DNA of 6,835 bases from Paracoccaceae bacterium (GTDB lineage: Bacteria; Pseudomonadota; Alphaproteobacteria; Rhodobacterales; Rhodobacteraceae): NCBI GenBank assembly GCA_023263735.1, contig JALQUQ010000140.1, forward strand, positions 1 to 6,835. Direction: 5' to 3'. The notes beneath the pieces were generated by a model that did no database searches, was not told where the DNA came from, and saw only the letters and a list, made by a program, of their open reading frames with translations. Position numbers and translations under genes: made by a program. Below, one piece after another: positions 1 to 5,882 of this stretch (positions are counted from its first letter, which is position 1; each line of letters begins with the position of its first letter).

Positions 1-82
1 GTATCTGGTCGCCTCAGGTCTGGGCCAGGTCGCGGAGACAGCTTTCCTTTCCGCTGTCACGGTTTTCAAATTAGGATCAAGC

Positions 83-715
83 TCACCAGCGAAGCAGGCG
101 GCGCCCCATGATGCTTGATGTCGTCATGACGATGATGATCCCAAGCCCGTACCATGTGACGTAAAATAACGGGCTGTCCTCGGTGCAATGCAGGGCATAG
201 ACGGCCGCAGCGAGCCCGGCGCCGGCAATTCCCGCCATTGCCCCGGCAAGCGCCGGGCGCGTCGGGGCCGCCTTCCGCAACATGGAAAAAAGCACCACGA
301 CCGGCAGAACAGACAGCACGGGAATGGTGATCAGGCAAACAACAGCCGTTTCCCCGCGGATCGCCGCGGCCCGAGCATCGGCAGGCACGGCCAGATACGT
401 GAGCCCCCAAAGCGCTGCGGCAAAAAACGCAATCGCCAAAATCGGCACAACACGCAGGCCCAGATCGGCACCCGGACGGGCAAGCACAATCACCGCCCGC
501 AAGGCGGCAACGCCCAAACCCAGACCCAAAACGAACCTCAGGGCTGACATCGGTTCCTGAATGGCCACCGCCAGATCAGATCGAATGCCCAGCGTCAGGG
601 CAACGATGATCGCCATAACCAGCATCGCCGGACCCAGCCACAGAAACGATTTTTCAAACCGCTCAGAGAGCTCCGCATCTGCCGCCAGCAACTTGATCAG
701 GTCATCCGTTTTCAT
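83..715 (-). CDS. nrsF: NrsF-family (DUF1109) membrane anti-sigma factor
   Basis: Predicted inner-membrane anti-sigma factor that would bind and restrain the ECF sigma factor encoded just upstream. The 210-residue product has a short charged cytoplasmic N-terminus (about 1-24) followed by six hydrophobic segments (about 25-44, 58-79, 88-110, 124-146, 154-174 and 184-203), the usual DUF1109/NrsF layout. The family signature near the fifth loop is visible as HC-x-EDSPLF-x3-WY (176-189). The protein has exactly two cysteines, C127 and C177. Their 50-residue spacing equals that of the two conserved cysteines that I recall as needed for metal and dichromate sensing in Caulobacter NrsF (C131 and C181). 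The ATG overlaps the sigma-factor stop by 4 nt (ATGA, 712-715), so translation is probably coupled and the two proteins made in fixed ratio. Family and topology are clear; the inducing signal is inferred from the family. Confidence 0.87.
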   Translation of the reverse strand: MKTDDLIKLLAADAELSERFEKSFLWLGPAMLVMAIIVALTLGIRSDLAVAIQEPMSALRFVLGLGLGVAALRAVIVLARPGADLGLRVVPILAIAFFAAALWGLTYLAVPADARAAAIRGETAVVCLITIPVLSVLPVVVLFSMLRKAAPTRPALAGAMAGIAGAGLAAAVYALHCTEDSPLFYVTWYGLGIIIVMTTSSIMGRRLLRW

Positions 716-1245
716 TTCACGTGCCTTTCGCGCAATACCGCGAGAGATTTCAGCGCACGATGCAAAGCCACGCGCACAGCCCCCTCCGACATTGACATCG
801 CCTCACCCGCCTCGGCGGCAGAGGCGCCTTCCAATCCGACCCGCCGAACAACTTCGGCTGATCGCCCATCCAGCATCCCAATCATCTTTTCCACGTCCAT
901 CGCCTCGGTCGGATCGGGCCCGGGCTCTGCCACAAGCGTTTCGGCAAAGTCTTCAATGGGTACGTTCACCCGGCGACCGCGACTGCGAAATGCGTCCACG
1001 ACCTTGTATCGCGCTATGGCATAAAGCCACGGCCGAATGGCTGTTCCCTCTTGCCACGTCCCCCGCTTCAGATGGACGGCCAGAAGCACCTCCTGCAAAA
1101 TATCCTCGCACGCCGCTTCTCCCAAAGGTGCCCCCTTGGCCCGGATCACTCCGCGCAAGACGGGCGCGATGGACGACAAAAAGCGCGCATATGCCGCTCC
1201 GTCGCCCTCATTTGCAGCGCGCAACAAGGTTTCCAAATCGCCCAT
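712..1245 (-). CDS. sigF: ECF (group 4) RNA polymerase sigma factor, SigF-like
   Basis: Small alternative sigma factor of 177 residues, normal for an ECF protein. Region 2 spans about residues 15-90, with EDILQEVLLAVH (47-58) and RPWLYAIARYKVVDAFR (71-87) forming the -10 recognition and core-binding helices. A linker (about 91-118) leads to region 4 (about 120-172), with a helix-turn-helix around SAAEAGEAMSMSEGAVRVALHRA (first part 152-160) for the -35 element. The open frame extends upstream to 1626, but the ATG at 1245 is chosen because homology begins there and because an ECF-type promoter sits at 1270-1295, inside the longer frame. The leader is short and carries two GGAAG Shine-Dalgarno-like cores in a tandem 10-bp repeat; a TTG at 1254, in frame 3 codons earlier, is an alternative start. 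The gene is followed by a NrsF-type anti-sigma gene with a 4-nt overlap. The symbol follows the Caulobacter SigF/NrsF pair; orthology is likely, not proven. Confidence 0.88.
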   Translation of the reverse strand: MGDLETLLRAANEGDGAAYARFLSSIAPVLRGVIRAKGAPLGEAACEDILQEVLLAVHLKRGTWQEGTAIRPWLYAIARYKVVDAFRSRGRRVNVPIEDFAETLVAEPGPDPTEAMDVEKMIGMLDGRSAEVVRRVGLEGASAAEAGEAMSMSEGAVRVALHRALKSLAVLRERHVK

Positions 1246-1264
1246 GTCTTCCAATGTCTTCCAA
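1245..1264 (-). repeat. Tandem 10-bp direct repeat over the sigma-factor leader and start
   Basis: On the minus strand the 10-mer TTGGAAGACA occurs twice in perfect tandem; the last A of the second copy is the A of the ATG start at 1245. Each copy carries a GGAAG core. The upstream core is 12 nt from the ATG and the downstream core only 2 nt away, so neither has ideal spacing. The repeat also places an in-frame TTG at 1254. Confidence 0.8.
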
Positions 1265-1269
1265 TACAA

Positions 1270-1295
1270 TTCGCGAAGCTGCCGGCAAACGTTAC
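1270..1295 (-). promoter_or_regulatory. SigF-type ECF promoter of the sigma-nrsF operon
   Basis: On the minus strand, GTAACG (1295-1290) and CGAA (1273-1270) are separated by exactly 16 nt. This matches the GTAACC-N16-CGAA element I recall for Caulobacter SigF-dependent genes at all but one base. The predicted transcription start, about 7 nt downstream, falls near 1263 and gives a leader of about 18 nt before the ATG at 1245. It implies that the sigma factor activates its own operon. No other GTAAC on either strand of the window has a CGAA at this spacing. Confidence 0.75.
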
Positions 1296-1738
1296 AAGAG
1301 TTTGAATGACGGAGGAAAGAAAATGCAGAGCCATCAGCGTTTCCGTCTTCTGCGAGAAAGTGTCCTTGGTCCGGCAGGCCATCCTGGCTTGCCGGTAGAG
1401 CACCGGCAGCAGCGCATTGAGGCTGCGAGACCTTCGCGCCCATCGTGGCAGGACGGCCGAGGTGGATCGGATCTTCTTCTCGTCTGGCACGTCCTCCGCC
1501 CAAACCAACAACTTTGCCATCGTCATGTGGCAAATGTGGCTTGGGCTGTGGAGCGCGGCCCCAGCCATGATGTCCAAGTGGCTTTTGTCGAGAATGCAGC
1601 CGCCCTTCAAGGACGAGTCGCACCATCCAATGATCCGGGGAACAAGGTCAAAGACTGCGTTCTGAAAGCAGGCCTGCCACCGTTTTTTATCAAATGCTGC
1701 GCGTTCAGGTCACCTGAGCAAGCGTCAATCGCACCCGT
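1296..1738. other. Unassigned pocket between truA and the sigma operon
   Basis: No gene can be called with confidence. Three signals compete. (a) On the minus strand a frame is open from 1709 down through the sigma promoter. Over about 1300-1690 its third codon positions are mostly G or C, like the real genes here, and the peptide looks protein-like (for example WQACFQNAVFDLVPRIIGW near the upstream end). However, no start has a ribosome-binding site and I recognise no family. It could be a decayed gene remnant. (b) On the plus strand GGAGG (1311-1315) lies 7 nt before an ATG at 1323, but that frame has roughly even third-position composition and runs antisense into truA. (c) Another plus-strand frame, open from about 1399 to its stop at 1663-1665, has high third-position GC but only a TTG start at 1417; it is followed by a small palindrome and six T's (1683-1688). 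Confidence 0.35.
1705..1717. repeat. Perfect 13-bp palindrome downstream of truA
   Basis: TCAGGT-C-ACCTGA has 6-bp arms around a single central base and lies 22 nt beyond the truA stop codon. It is too tight to form a good hairpin and no T-run follows it in the truA direction, so it is not a convincing terminator. A protein-binding site is possible but unsupported otherwise. Confidence 0.4.
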
Positions 1739-2509
1739 TCACGCAAAGGGATCGACCGGGTATCTTGCCCCGGTCAGATACAACCCCTGGGGCGGGCAAA
1801 CCGGGCCACAGGCGGAACGGTCGCGCGCCTCCAACACATCGCGCACGCGATCAGGCGCCCACGCCCCTGCCCCAACCCGTTCTAACGTGCCAACGATCGA
1901 CCGCACCTGATTGTGCAAAAAGCTGCGCGCCCGCAAACGGAACTGATATTCGCGCCCGCCGACATAGGGGATTTCGTCGATTGTGATTTCATCAATCGTC
2001 TTGACCGGGCTTTTCGCCTGACAAATCGAAGAGCGAAAGGTGGTAAAGTCGTGCAGCCCGATCAGATGAGCCGCCCCGGCGCGCATCGCGTCAATGTCCA
2101 GCGGGTTCAGCACTTGCCAAACCCGGCCCTTGTCATGCGTGACCGGGGCACGGCGGGCCACCAGCCGAAACAGGTACTGCCGTTCAACGGCACTGAAACG
2201 CGCATGAAAATCATCCGCCACCCGCGCCGCTGCCAGAATTGCAACGGGCTGCGGCTTCAGGTGCCAGTTCAGCGCCTCGGACAAGCGGAACGGGTCCCAC
2301 TCCCGCACCAGATCGACCGTGGCCACCTGACCGGTTCCGTGAACGCCCGCATCGGTGCGCCCCGCCGCCGCGATGACATGAGGACCGGGCTCTAGCCGCG
2401 CCAAGGCCTCTTCGACCGCCGCCTGAACCGATGGCTGCCCTTGGGCTTGGCGCTGCCACCCCTGATAGGGGCCACCGTCATAGTCAATTTTCAACGCAAA
2501 TCTGGGCAT
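1739..2509 (-). CDS. truA: tRNA pseudouridine(38-40) synthase TruA
   Basis: Converts uridines 38, 39 and 40 of the tRNA anticodon stem-loop to pseudouridine in the cytoplasm; works as a homodimer. The start [12 protein letters not shown] matches the usual TruA N-terminus, and the GWQRQ segment follows at 17-21. The catalytic motif GRTDAGVHG is at 50-58, with the nucleophilic aspartate at D53. Further family signatures are [16 protein letters not shown] in the middle and [11 protein letters not shown] near the C-terminus. The length of 256 residues is normal. The frame has an upstream ATG at 2518 (three extra residues, MRG); the ATG at 2509 is preferred because family similarity starts there and GAGG lies 3 nt before it. 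The gene is divergent from ycjX and its 3' side faces the unassigned pocket, not the def-fmt genes found next to truA in many alphaproteobacteria. Confidence 0.95.
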   Translation of the reverse strand: MPRFALKIDYDGGPYQGWQRQAQGQPSVQAAVEEALARLEPGPHVIAAAGRTDAGVHGTGQVATVDLVREWDPFRLSEALNWHLKPQPVAILAAARVADDFHARFSAVERQYLFRLVARRAPVTHDKGRVWQVLNPLDIDAMRAGAAHLIGLHDFTTFRSSICQAKSPVKTIDEITIDEIPYVGGREYQFRLRARSFLHNQVRSIVGTLERVGAGAWAPDRVRDVLEARDRSACGPVCPPQGLYLTGARYPVDPFA

Positions 2510-2534
2510 TCCCCTCATCTATCCGAATTCTTGT

Positions 2535-2549
2535 GCGCATCAAGTGCGC
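2535..2549. repeat. Short inverted repeat in the truA/ycjX gap
   Basis: GCGCA (2535-2539) and TGCGC (2545-2549) are perfect 5-bp arms around TCAAG. The element lies about 26 nt upstream of the preferred truA start and overlaps the larger inverted repeat beside it by 2 bases, so in RNA the two hairpins would compete at that junction. Function unknown. Confidence 0.4.
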
Positions 2550-2577
2550 CAATGCCCCTACACGCCGGGGGATTGGC
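2548..2577. repeat. Imperfect 11-bp inverted repeat in the divergent truA/ycjX intergenic region
   Basis: GCCAATGCCCC (2548-2558) and GGGGGATTGGC (2567-2577) pair at 10 of 11 positions around an 8-nt loop. It sits about 40 bp from both start codons, where it could serve as a shared operator or as a leader hairpin. No clear sigma-70 promoter was identified on either side. Confidence 0.55.
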
Positions 2578-2615
2578 CCCTTATGTTAACGATATGACCC
2601 CATGAGGACGGCGTT

Positions 2616-4028
2616 TTGGTTCTTTCTGCATTGACCGACAGTATTTCGCGCAGCCTTGACGATGCCAGCGCCGCCGTGACCGGAATGTTTCAGCCAACGC
2701 TTCGGCTGGGGGTGACGGGGTTGTCAGGGGCAGGCAAGACCGTGTTCATCACGACCTTGGTCAATAACCTGCTGAACCGGGGGCGCATGACCCAGCTATC
2801 TGCCCAGCGCGATGGCCGGATCGAAGCGGTCGTGCTGCAACCCCAACCCGACATGACCCTGCCCCGCTTTGATTACGAGGCCCATTTGTCTGCCTTGCAG
2901 GCCGATACGCCACACTGGCCCGCCTCAACCCGGGCGATCTCGGAACTGCGGCTTTCGTTTCGGTTGCGGTCCTCGGGCATTTTCGGCGCGCTGACGGGTC
3001 CGACCCATCTGCATCTCGACATCGTGGATTATCCCGGCGAATGGCTTTTGGATCTGTCATTGCTGGATAAAACCTATGCGTCATGGTCGTCCGAAACACT
3101 GAACCGCCTTCAGCATCGGGAAGAAGCGCGCAGCTATCTGGCACTGGCGCGGGCAGGAGACGCCGATTTGCCGTTGGACGAGGACCGGGCAAGAGCCTTG
3201 GCCAACAGCTACACCGAATATTTGCATTCGGCCCGTTTGCAGGGTTGGTCTGACCTGACCCCGGGCCGGTTCTTGTTGCCGGGCGATTTGGCGGGGTCGC
3301 CCGTTCTGACCTTTGCCCCTTTGCCCACCCCGGCCCAAGTGACACGGCACAGCCTTTGGACGGAAATGGACCGGCGGTTCGAGGCCTATAAGGCAAAAGT
3401 GGTGAAGCCCTTTTTCCGCGATCATTTCGCAAGGATCGACCGTCAGATCGTCTTGGTCGATGTGCTGGGATCGATTCACAAAGGCCCTCGGGCGGTCGAA
3501 GACCTGCGTCGCACATTGGCTGACGTTTTGGGCACATTTCGCCCCGGCCTGAACGGTTGGTTGACGTCTTTGCTGGGGGGGAAGCGGGTGGAGCGTATTC
3601 TGTTTGCCGCCACAAAGGCCGACCATCTCCATCATGACCAGCACCCCCGCCTGACTGCGATTGCCGAAGCCCTCTTGGCCGATGCGAAAAACCGGGCCGA
3701 TTTTTCCGGGGCAAAAACCATGGCGCTGTCGATGGCCAGTCTGCGCACCACGGTCGAAGATTCCATCGAACGTGGCGGGCAAAGCCTGAACGTCGTCCGG
3801 GGGCGCCTGCAGCACACGGGCAAACAGGTCGCGCTTTTTCCCGGCGACCTTCCCGATGATCCCAGTCGTATCCTTGCCCCGGCGCGGGCGGGGGCCGACC
3901 GATGGCTGGATGCGGAATTCGGCCTGATGACCTTTGCCCCCGCCAGATCGACGCAAAAGCCCGGTGAGGGGCTGCCCCATATCCGATTGGACCGCGCCGC
4001 CGAATTTCTGATTGGCGACAAACTCTGA
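2616..4028 (+). CDS. ycjX: YcjX-family P-loop NTPase (DUF463)
   Basis: A 470-residue GTPase-like protein of the YcjX family, the usual length. Seen in order: a Walker A loop GLSGAGKT (35-42); DIVDYPGEW, whose DYPG (138-141) occupies the position of the G3 DxxG motif; a long family-specific insertion; VLVDVLGSIHKGP (279-291); and ILFAATKADHL, whose TKAD (333-336) resembles the G4 N/TKxD guanine-specificity motif. There is no signal peptide or membrane span. The start is a TTG at 2616 with GAGGA (2604-2608) 7 nt upstream; the ATG at 2602 is out of frame. ycjF follows after 27 bp, almost certainly in one operon. In enterobacteria ycjX-ycjF accompany the phage-shock (psp) genes and respond to envelope stress; no psp gene is visible here, so a stress role is inference. 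The precise cellular function is not established. Confidence 0.92.
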   Translation: MVLSALTDSISRSLDDASAAVTGMFQPTLRLGVTGLSGAGKTVFITTLVNNLLNRGRMTQLSAQRDGRIEAVVLQPQPDMTLPRFDYEAHLSALQADTPHWPASTRAISELRLSFRLRSSGIFGALTGPTHLHLDIVDYPGEWLLDLSLLDKTYASWSSETLNRLQHREEARSYLALARAGDADLPLDEDRARALANSYTEYLHSARLQGWSDLTPGRFLLPGDLAGSPVLTFAPLPTPAQVTRHSLWTEMDRRFEAYKAKVVKPFFRDHFARIDRQIVLVDVLGSIHKGPRAVEDLRRTLADVLGTFRPGLNGWLTSLLGGKRVERILFAATKADHLHHDQHPRLTAIAEALLADAKNRADFSGAKTMALSMASLRTTVEDSIERGGQSLNVVRGRLQHTGKQVALFPGDLPDDPSRILAPARAGADRWLDAEFGLMTFAPARSTQKPGEGLPHIRLDRAAEFLIGDKL

Positions 4029-4055
4029 TGCCAAAGTGCAAATCGAGGCCGCACC

Positions 4056-5045
4056 ATGACTGACGCCCCGCAAAAACCTGTGATGCTGGAAATCGAGGAG
4101 GAGGCCGATCCCGGTCTTGCCCCCGCAGTGCCTGACCGCCAGCCCATCGGAGCCGCCATGCAAATGGCGGCAAAGGCGGCGCAACCGCGCTCGGCCGTGA
4201 CACGCTTTGCGCTGTGGACGTTTTCGGCGTTTTTCTCATTTGCCCTGTCGGTGGCAGCGTGGGATTTCGTGTCCGGTCTTTTTGCCCGCAACACGTTTTT
4301 GGGCTGGATTGCCTTTGCCCTTTTGGGTTTGGCCGTGCTTTCCGCGCTGACCTTGACCCTGCGCGAATGGTCGGCCTATGCGCGCCTGCTGAGATTGGAC
4401 ACCCTGCGCGCAAAAGCGGAAAAGGCGCGCAGCGCGGCCGATTTGAAAGAGGCCCGCACAACCGTGCTCTCTCTCACCCGCCTTTACGCCACACGGCCAG
4501 AAACCGCATGGGGTCGGTCAAAGTTTGAAGAGCAGTCCAAAGACATCATGGATGCCGACGCCCTGATTGATTTGGCCGAGGTTGAGATCCTTGCGCCGCT
4601 CGACCTCTTGGCACGGGCCGAGGTGGAACGGTCGGCGCGTCAGGTGGCCACTGTGACGGCCCTCGTTCCGCTGGCCCTTGCCGATGTGGCGACCGCCCTT
4701 TTTGCAAACATGCGCATGATCCGGGCCATTGCCGAAATTTATGGCGGACGATCCGGCACGATTGGATCGCTGGGCCTTTTGCGCCGCGTCTTTTCCCATC
4801 TGATCGCAACCGGCGCCTTGGCGCTGACCGACGATCTGATCGGCTCGGTCGCGGGCGGCGGCGTCTTGTCAAAACTTTCGCGCCGCTTCGGCGAGGGTGT
4901 GGTCAATGGCGCGCTCACGGCCCGGGTCGGTCTTGCCGCCATCGACCTCTGCCGCCCCCTCGCCTTTCATGCGATCGACCGCCCGTCAACCACGGGAACG
5001 GTCAGCCGCGCGCTGGCTGGGTTCGTGTCAAAACAAGGCAGCTAA
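4056..5045 (+). CDS. ycjF: YcjF-type inner-membrane protein (DUF697/TIGR01620)
   Basis: A 329-residue membrane protein, partner of the upstream YcjX-type NTPase. The first 46 or so residues are an acidic then alanine-rich cytoplasmic tail. Two clear membrane helices follow (about 51-73 and 81-102), then a charged helical stretch (about 103-165) likely to be a coiled coil, and a moderately hydrophobic C-terminal DUF697 region (about 180-305) with segments around 199-217 and 240-268. The ATG at 4056 has GAGG (4045-4048) 7 nt upstream. The order and tight spacing ycjX-ycjF are conserved in many proteobacteria. The TAA stop (5043-5045) overlaps the stop of the convergent permease gene, leaving no room for a terminator between them. 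Family assignment is good; the molecular function is unknown. Confidence 0.88.
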   Translation: MTDAPQKPVMLEIEEEADPGLAPAVPDRQPIGAAMQMAAKAAQPRSAVTRFALWTFSAFFSFALSVAAWDFVSGLFARNTFLGWIAFALLGLAVLSALTLTLREWSAYARLLRLDTLRAKAEKARSAADLKEARTTVLSLTRLYATRPETAWGRSKFEEQSKDIMDADALIDLAEVEILAPLDLLARAEVERSARQVATVTALVPLALADVATALFANMRMIRAIAEIYGGRSGTIGSLGLLRRVFSHLIATGALALTDDLIGSVAGGGVLSKLSRRFGEGVVNGALTARVGLAAIDLCRPLAFHAIDRPSTTGTVSRALAGFVSKQGS

Positions 5046-5845
5046 GCCCCCTGCCTGCCCCTTTGATGTAACCGCCGTTCGATCTGCCGCAAGATCAGGC
5101 TGAGTCCGATGGTCATGGTCAGGTACAACAACGCGGCAATGTTGTAGGTTTCGAAATATCGAAAATTCCCGGCGGCCGTGACCTTGGCCAACTGGGTGAT
5201 GTCGCTGACCCCCAAGACGGAAACCAAGGAGCTATCTTTCACCATCGCCACAAAGTCATTCCCCAAAGGCGGCAAGATCATCCGAAACGCTTGGGGAAAA
5301 ACGATGTGACGAAACCGCTGCCATCGGTTCAGCCCAAGGGACTTTGACGCTTCGATCTGCCCAACATCAACCGCCTGCAAACCCGCGCGGAAAATCTCGG
5401 CCAAAAAGGCAGAATAGGCCAGCATCAGCGCGATCACCGCCCGGGCGATCAGGGGAAAGTCACGCACCTTCCACAAGGGCAGACCCATGGGTTCGGCCAC
5501 CCAATTCACAAGGGCAACCAGTCCGGGCGCCATGACAAAGGCCACGTACAGCAACAAGACGATGATCGGAATCCCGCGCATGACTTCGATATAGAGGCGC
5601 GCGACCTGCCGCAGGACCACAGACTTGGACAACCCCATGACGGCCAGACCCAACCCGATCAGGCAGGCCCCCACATAAGCGATGATCGCCACCAGCACCG
5701 TGATCACGATCCCCTTGGCCAAAAGAGCCAGCGCCGCCGAATAAACCGGGCTGCGCAAGACCTGCACAAACAGCACAGCCCCAATGGCCGCCAGAACCAG
5801 CAGCCACCACGGAAAATCGCTGTCGGGTTTCGGATTGGGCGTCAT
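5042..5845 (-). CDS. Polar amino-acid ABC transporter permease
   Basis: Inner-membrane permease of the HisM/GlnP-type amino-acid importers (267 residues). Hydrophobic segments lie at about 12-30, 46-71, 92-112, 134-150, 189-212 and 236-253. The EAA loop that docks the ATPase is clear: EASKSLGLNRWQRFRHIVFPQA begins at E165, with its conserved glycine at G171. RGIPIIVLLLY (90-100) and KDSSLVSVLGV (203-213) are also typical of the family. It follows the substrate-binding protein gene after 37 bp containing a GC-rich hairpin. No good ribosome-binding site precedes the ATG at 5845, so translation may depend on the upstream gene. Its stop codon (TAG, 5044-5042) overlaps the stop of the convergent ycjF. 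No ATP-binding subunit gene follows in the operon. The transported amino acid cannot be deduced from the permease. Confidence 0.93.
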   Translation of the reverse strand: MTPNPKPDSDFPWWLLVLAAIGAVLFVQVLRSPVYSAALALLAKGIVITVLVAIIAYVGACLIGLGLAVMGLSKSVVLRQVARLYIEVMRGIPIIVLLLYVAFVMAPGLVALVNWVAEPMGLPLWKVRDFPLIARAVIALMLAYSAFLAEIFRAGLQAVDVGQIEASKSLGLNRWQRFRHIVFPQAFRMILPPLGNDFVAMVKDSSLVSVLGVSDITQLAKVTAAGNFRYFETYNIAALLYLTMTIGLSLILRQIERRLHQRGRQGA

Positions 5846-5855
5846 TCTGGAAACC

Positions 5856-5875
5856 GGCCCCGCCGAAACGGGGCC
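5856..5875 (-). promoter_or_regulatory. GC-rich intergenic hairpin between binding-protein and permease genes
   Basis: GGCCCCG (5856-5862) and CGGGGCC (5869-5875) form a perfect 7-bp stem with a 6-nt loop, starting 7 nt after the binding-protein stop and ending 10 nt before the permease start. No T-run follows on the minus strand, so full termination is unlikely. The position is typical of hairpins that protect the upstream mRNA or lower downstream expression, giving an excess of binding protein over permease. Confidence 0.6.
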
Positions 5876-5882
5876 CTAACCG

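Noticed and set aside
1..119. Plus-strand open frame entering from the left edge (ends near 119)
   Set aside because: It could be the tail of a neighbouring gene, but two other frames are equally open over the first 70 bases, and it overlaps the end of nrsF. Too short to decide.
1246..1626. 127-residue N-terminal extension of the sigma factor
   Set aside because: ECF similarity begins at the ATG at 1245, and the ECF promoter lies within the extension. The extension is low-complexity and matches no domain.
561..1910. Long 449-residue plus-strand open frame
   Set aside because: It runs antisense to nrsF, the sigma gene and the end of truA, and its product is arginine-, proline- and serine-rich with no domain. 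Only its part from the ATG at 1323 has a ribosome-binding site, and its third-position composition there is not coding-like.
2761..4461. 566-residue minus-strand open frame opposite ycjX and ycjF
   Set aside because: It is a shadow of two well-supported genes; its product is rich in Pro, Arg and Gly with no recognisable domain.
5064..5093. Second GTAACC element on the plus strand
   Set aside because: After 16 nt it reads CAAG instead of CGAA. It lies inside the permease gene on the opposite strand and leads to no gene.
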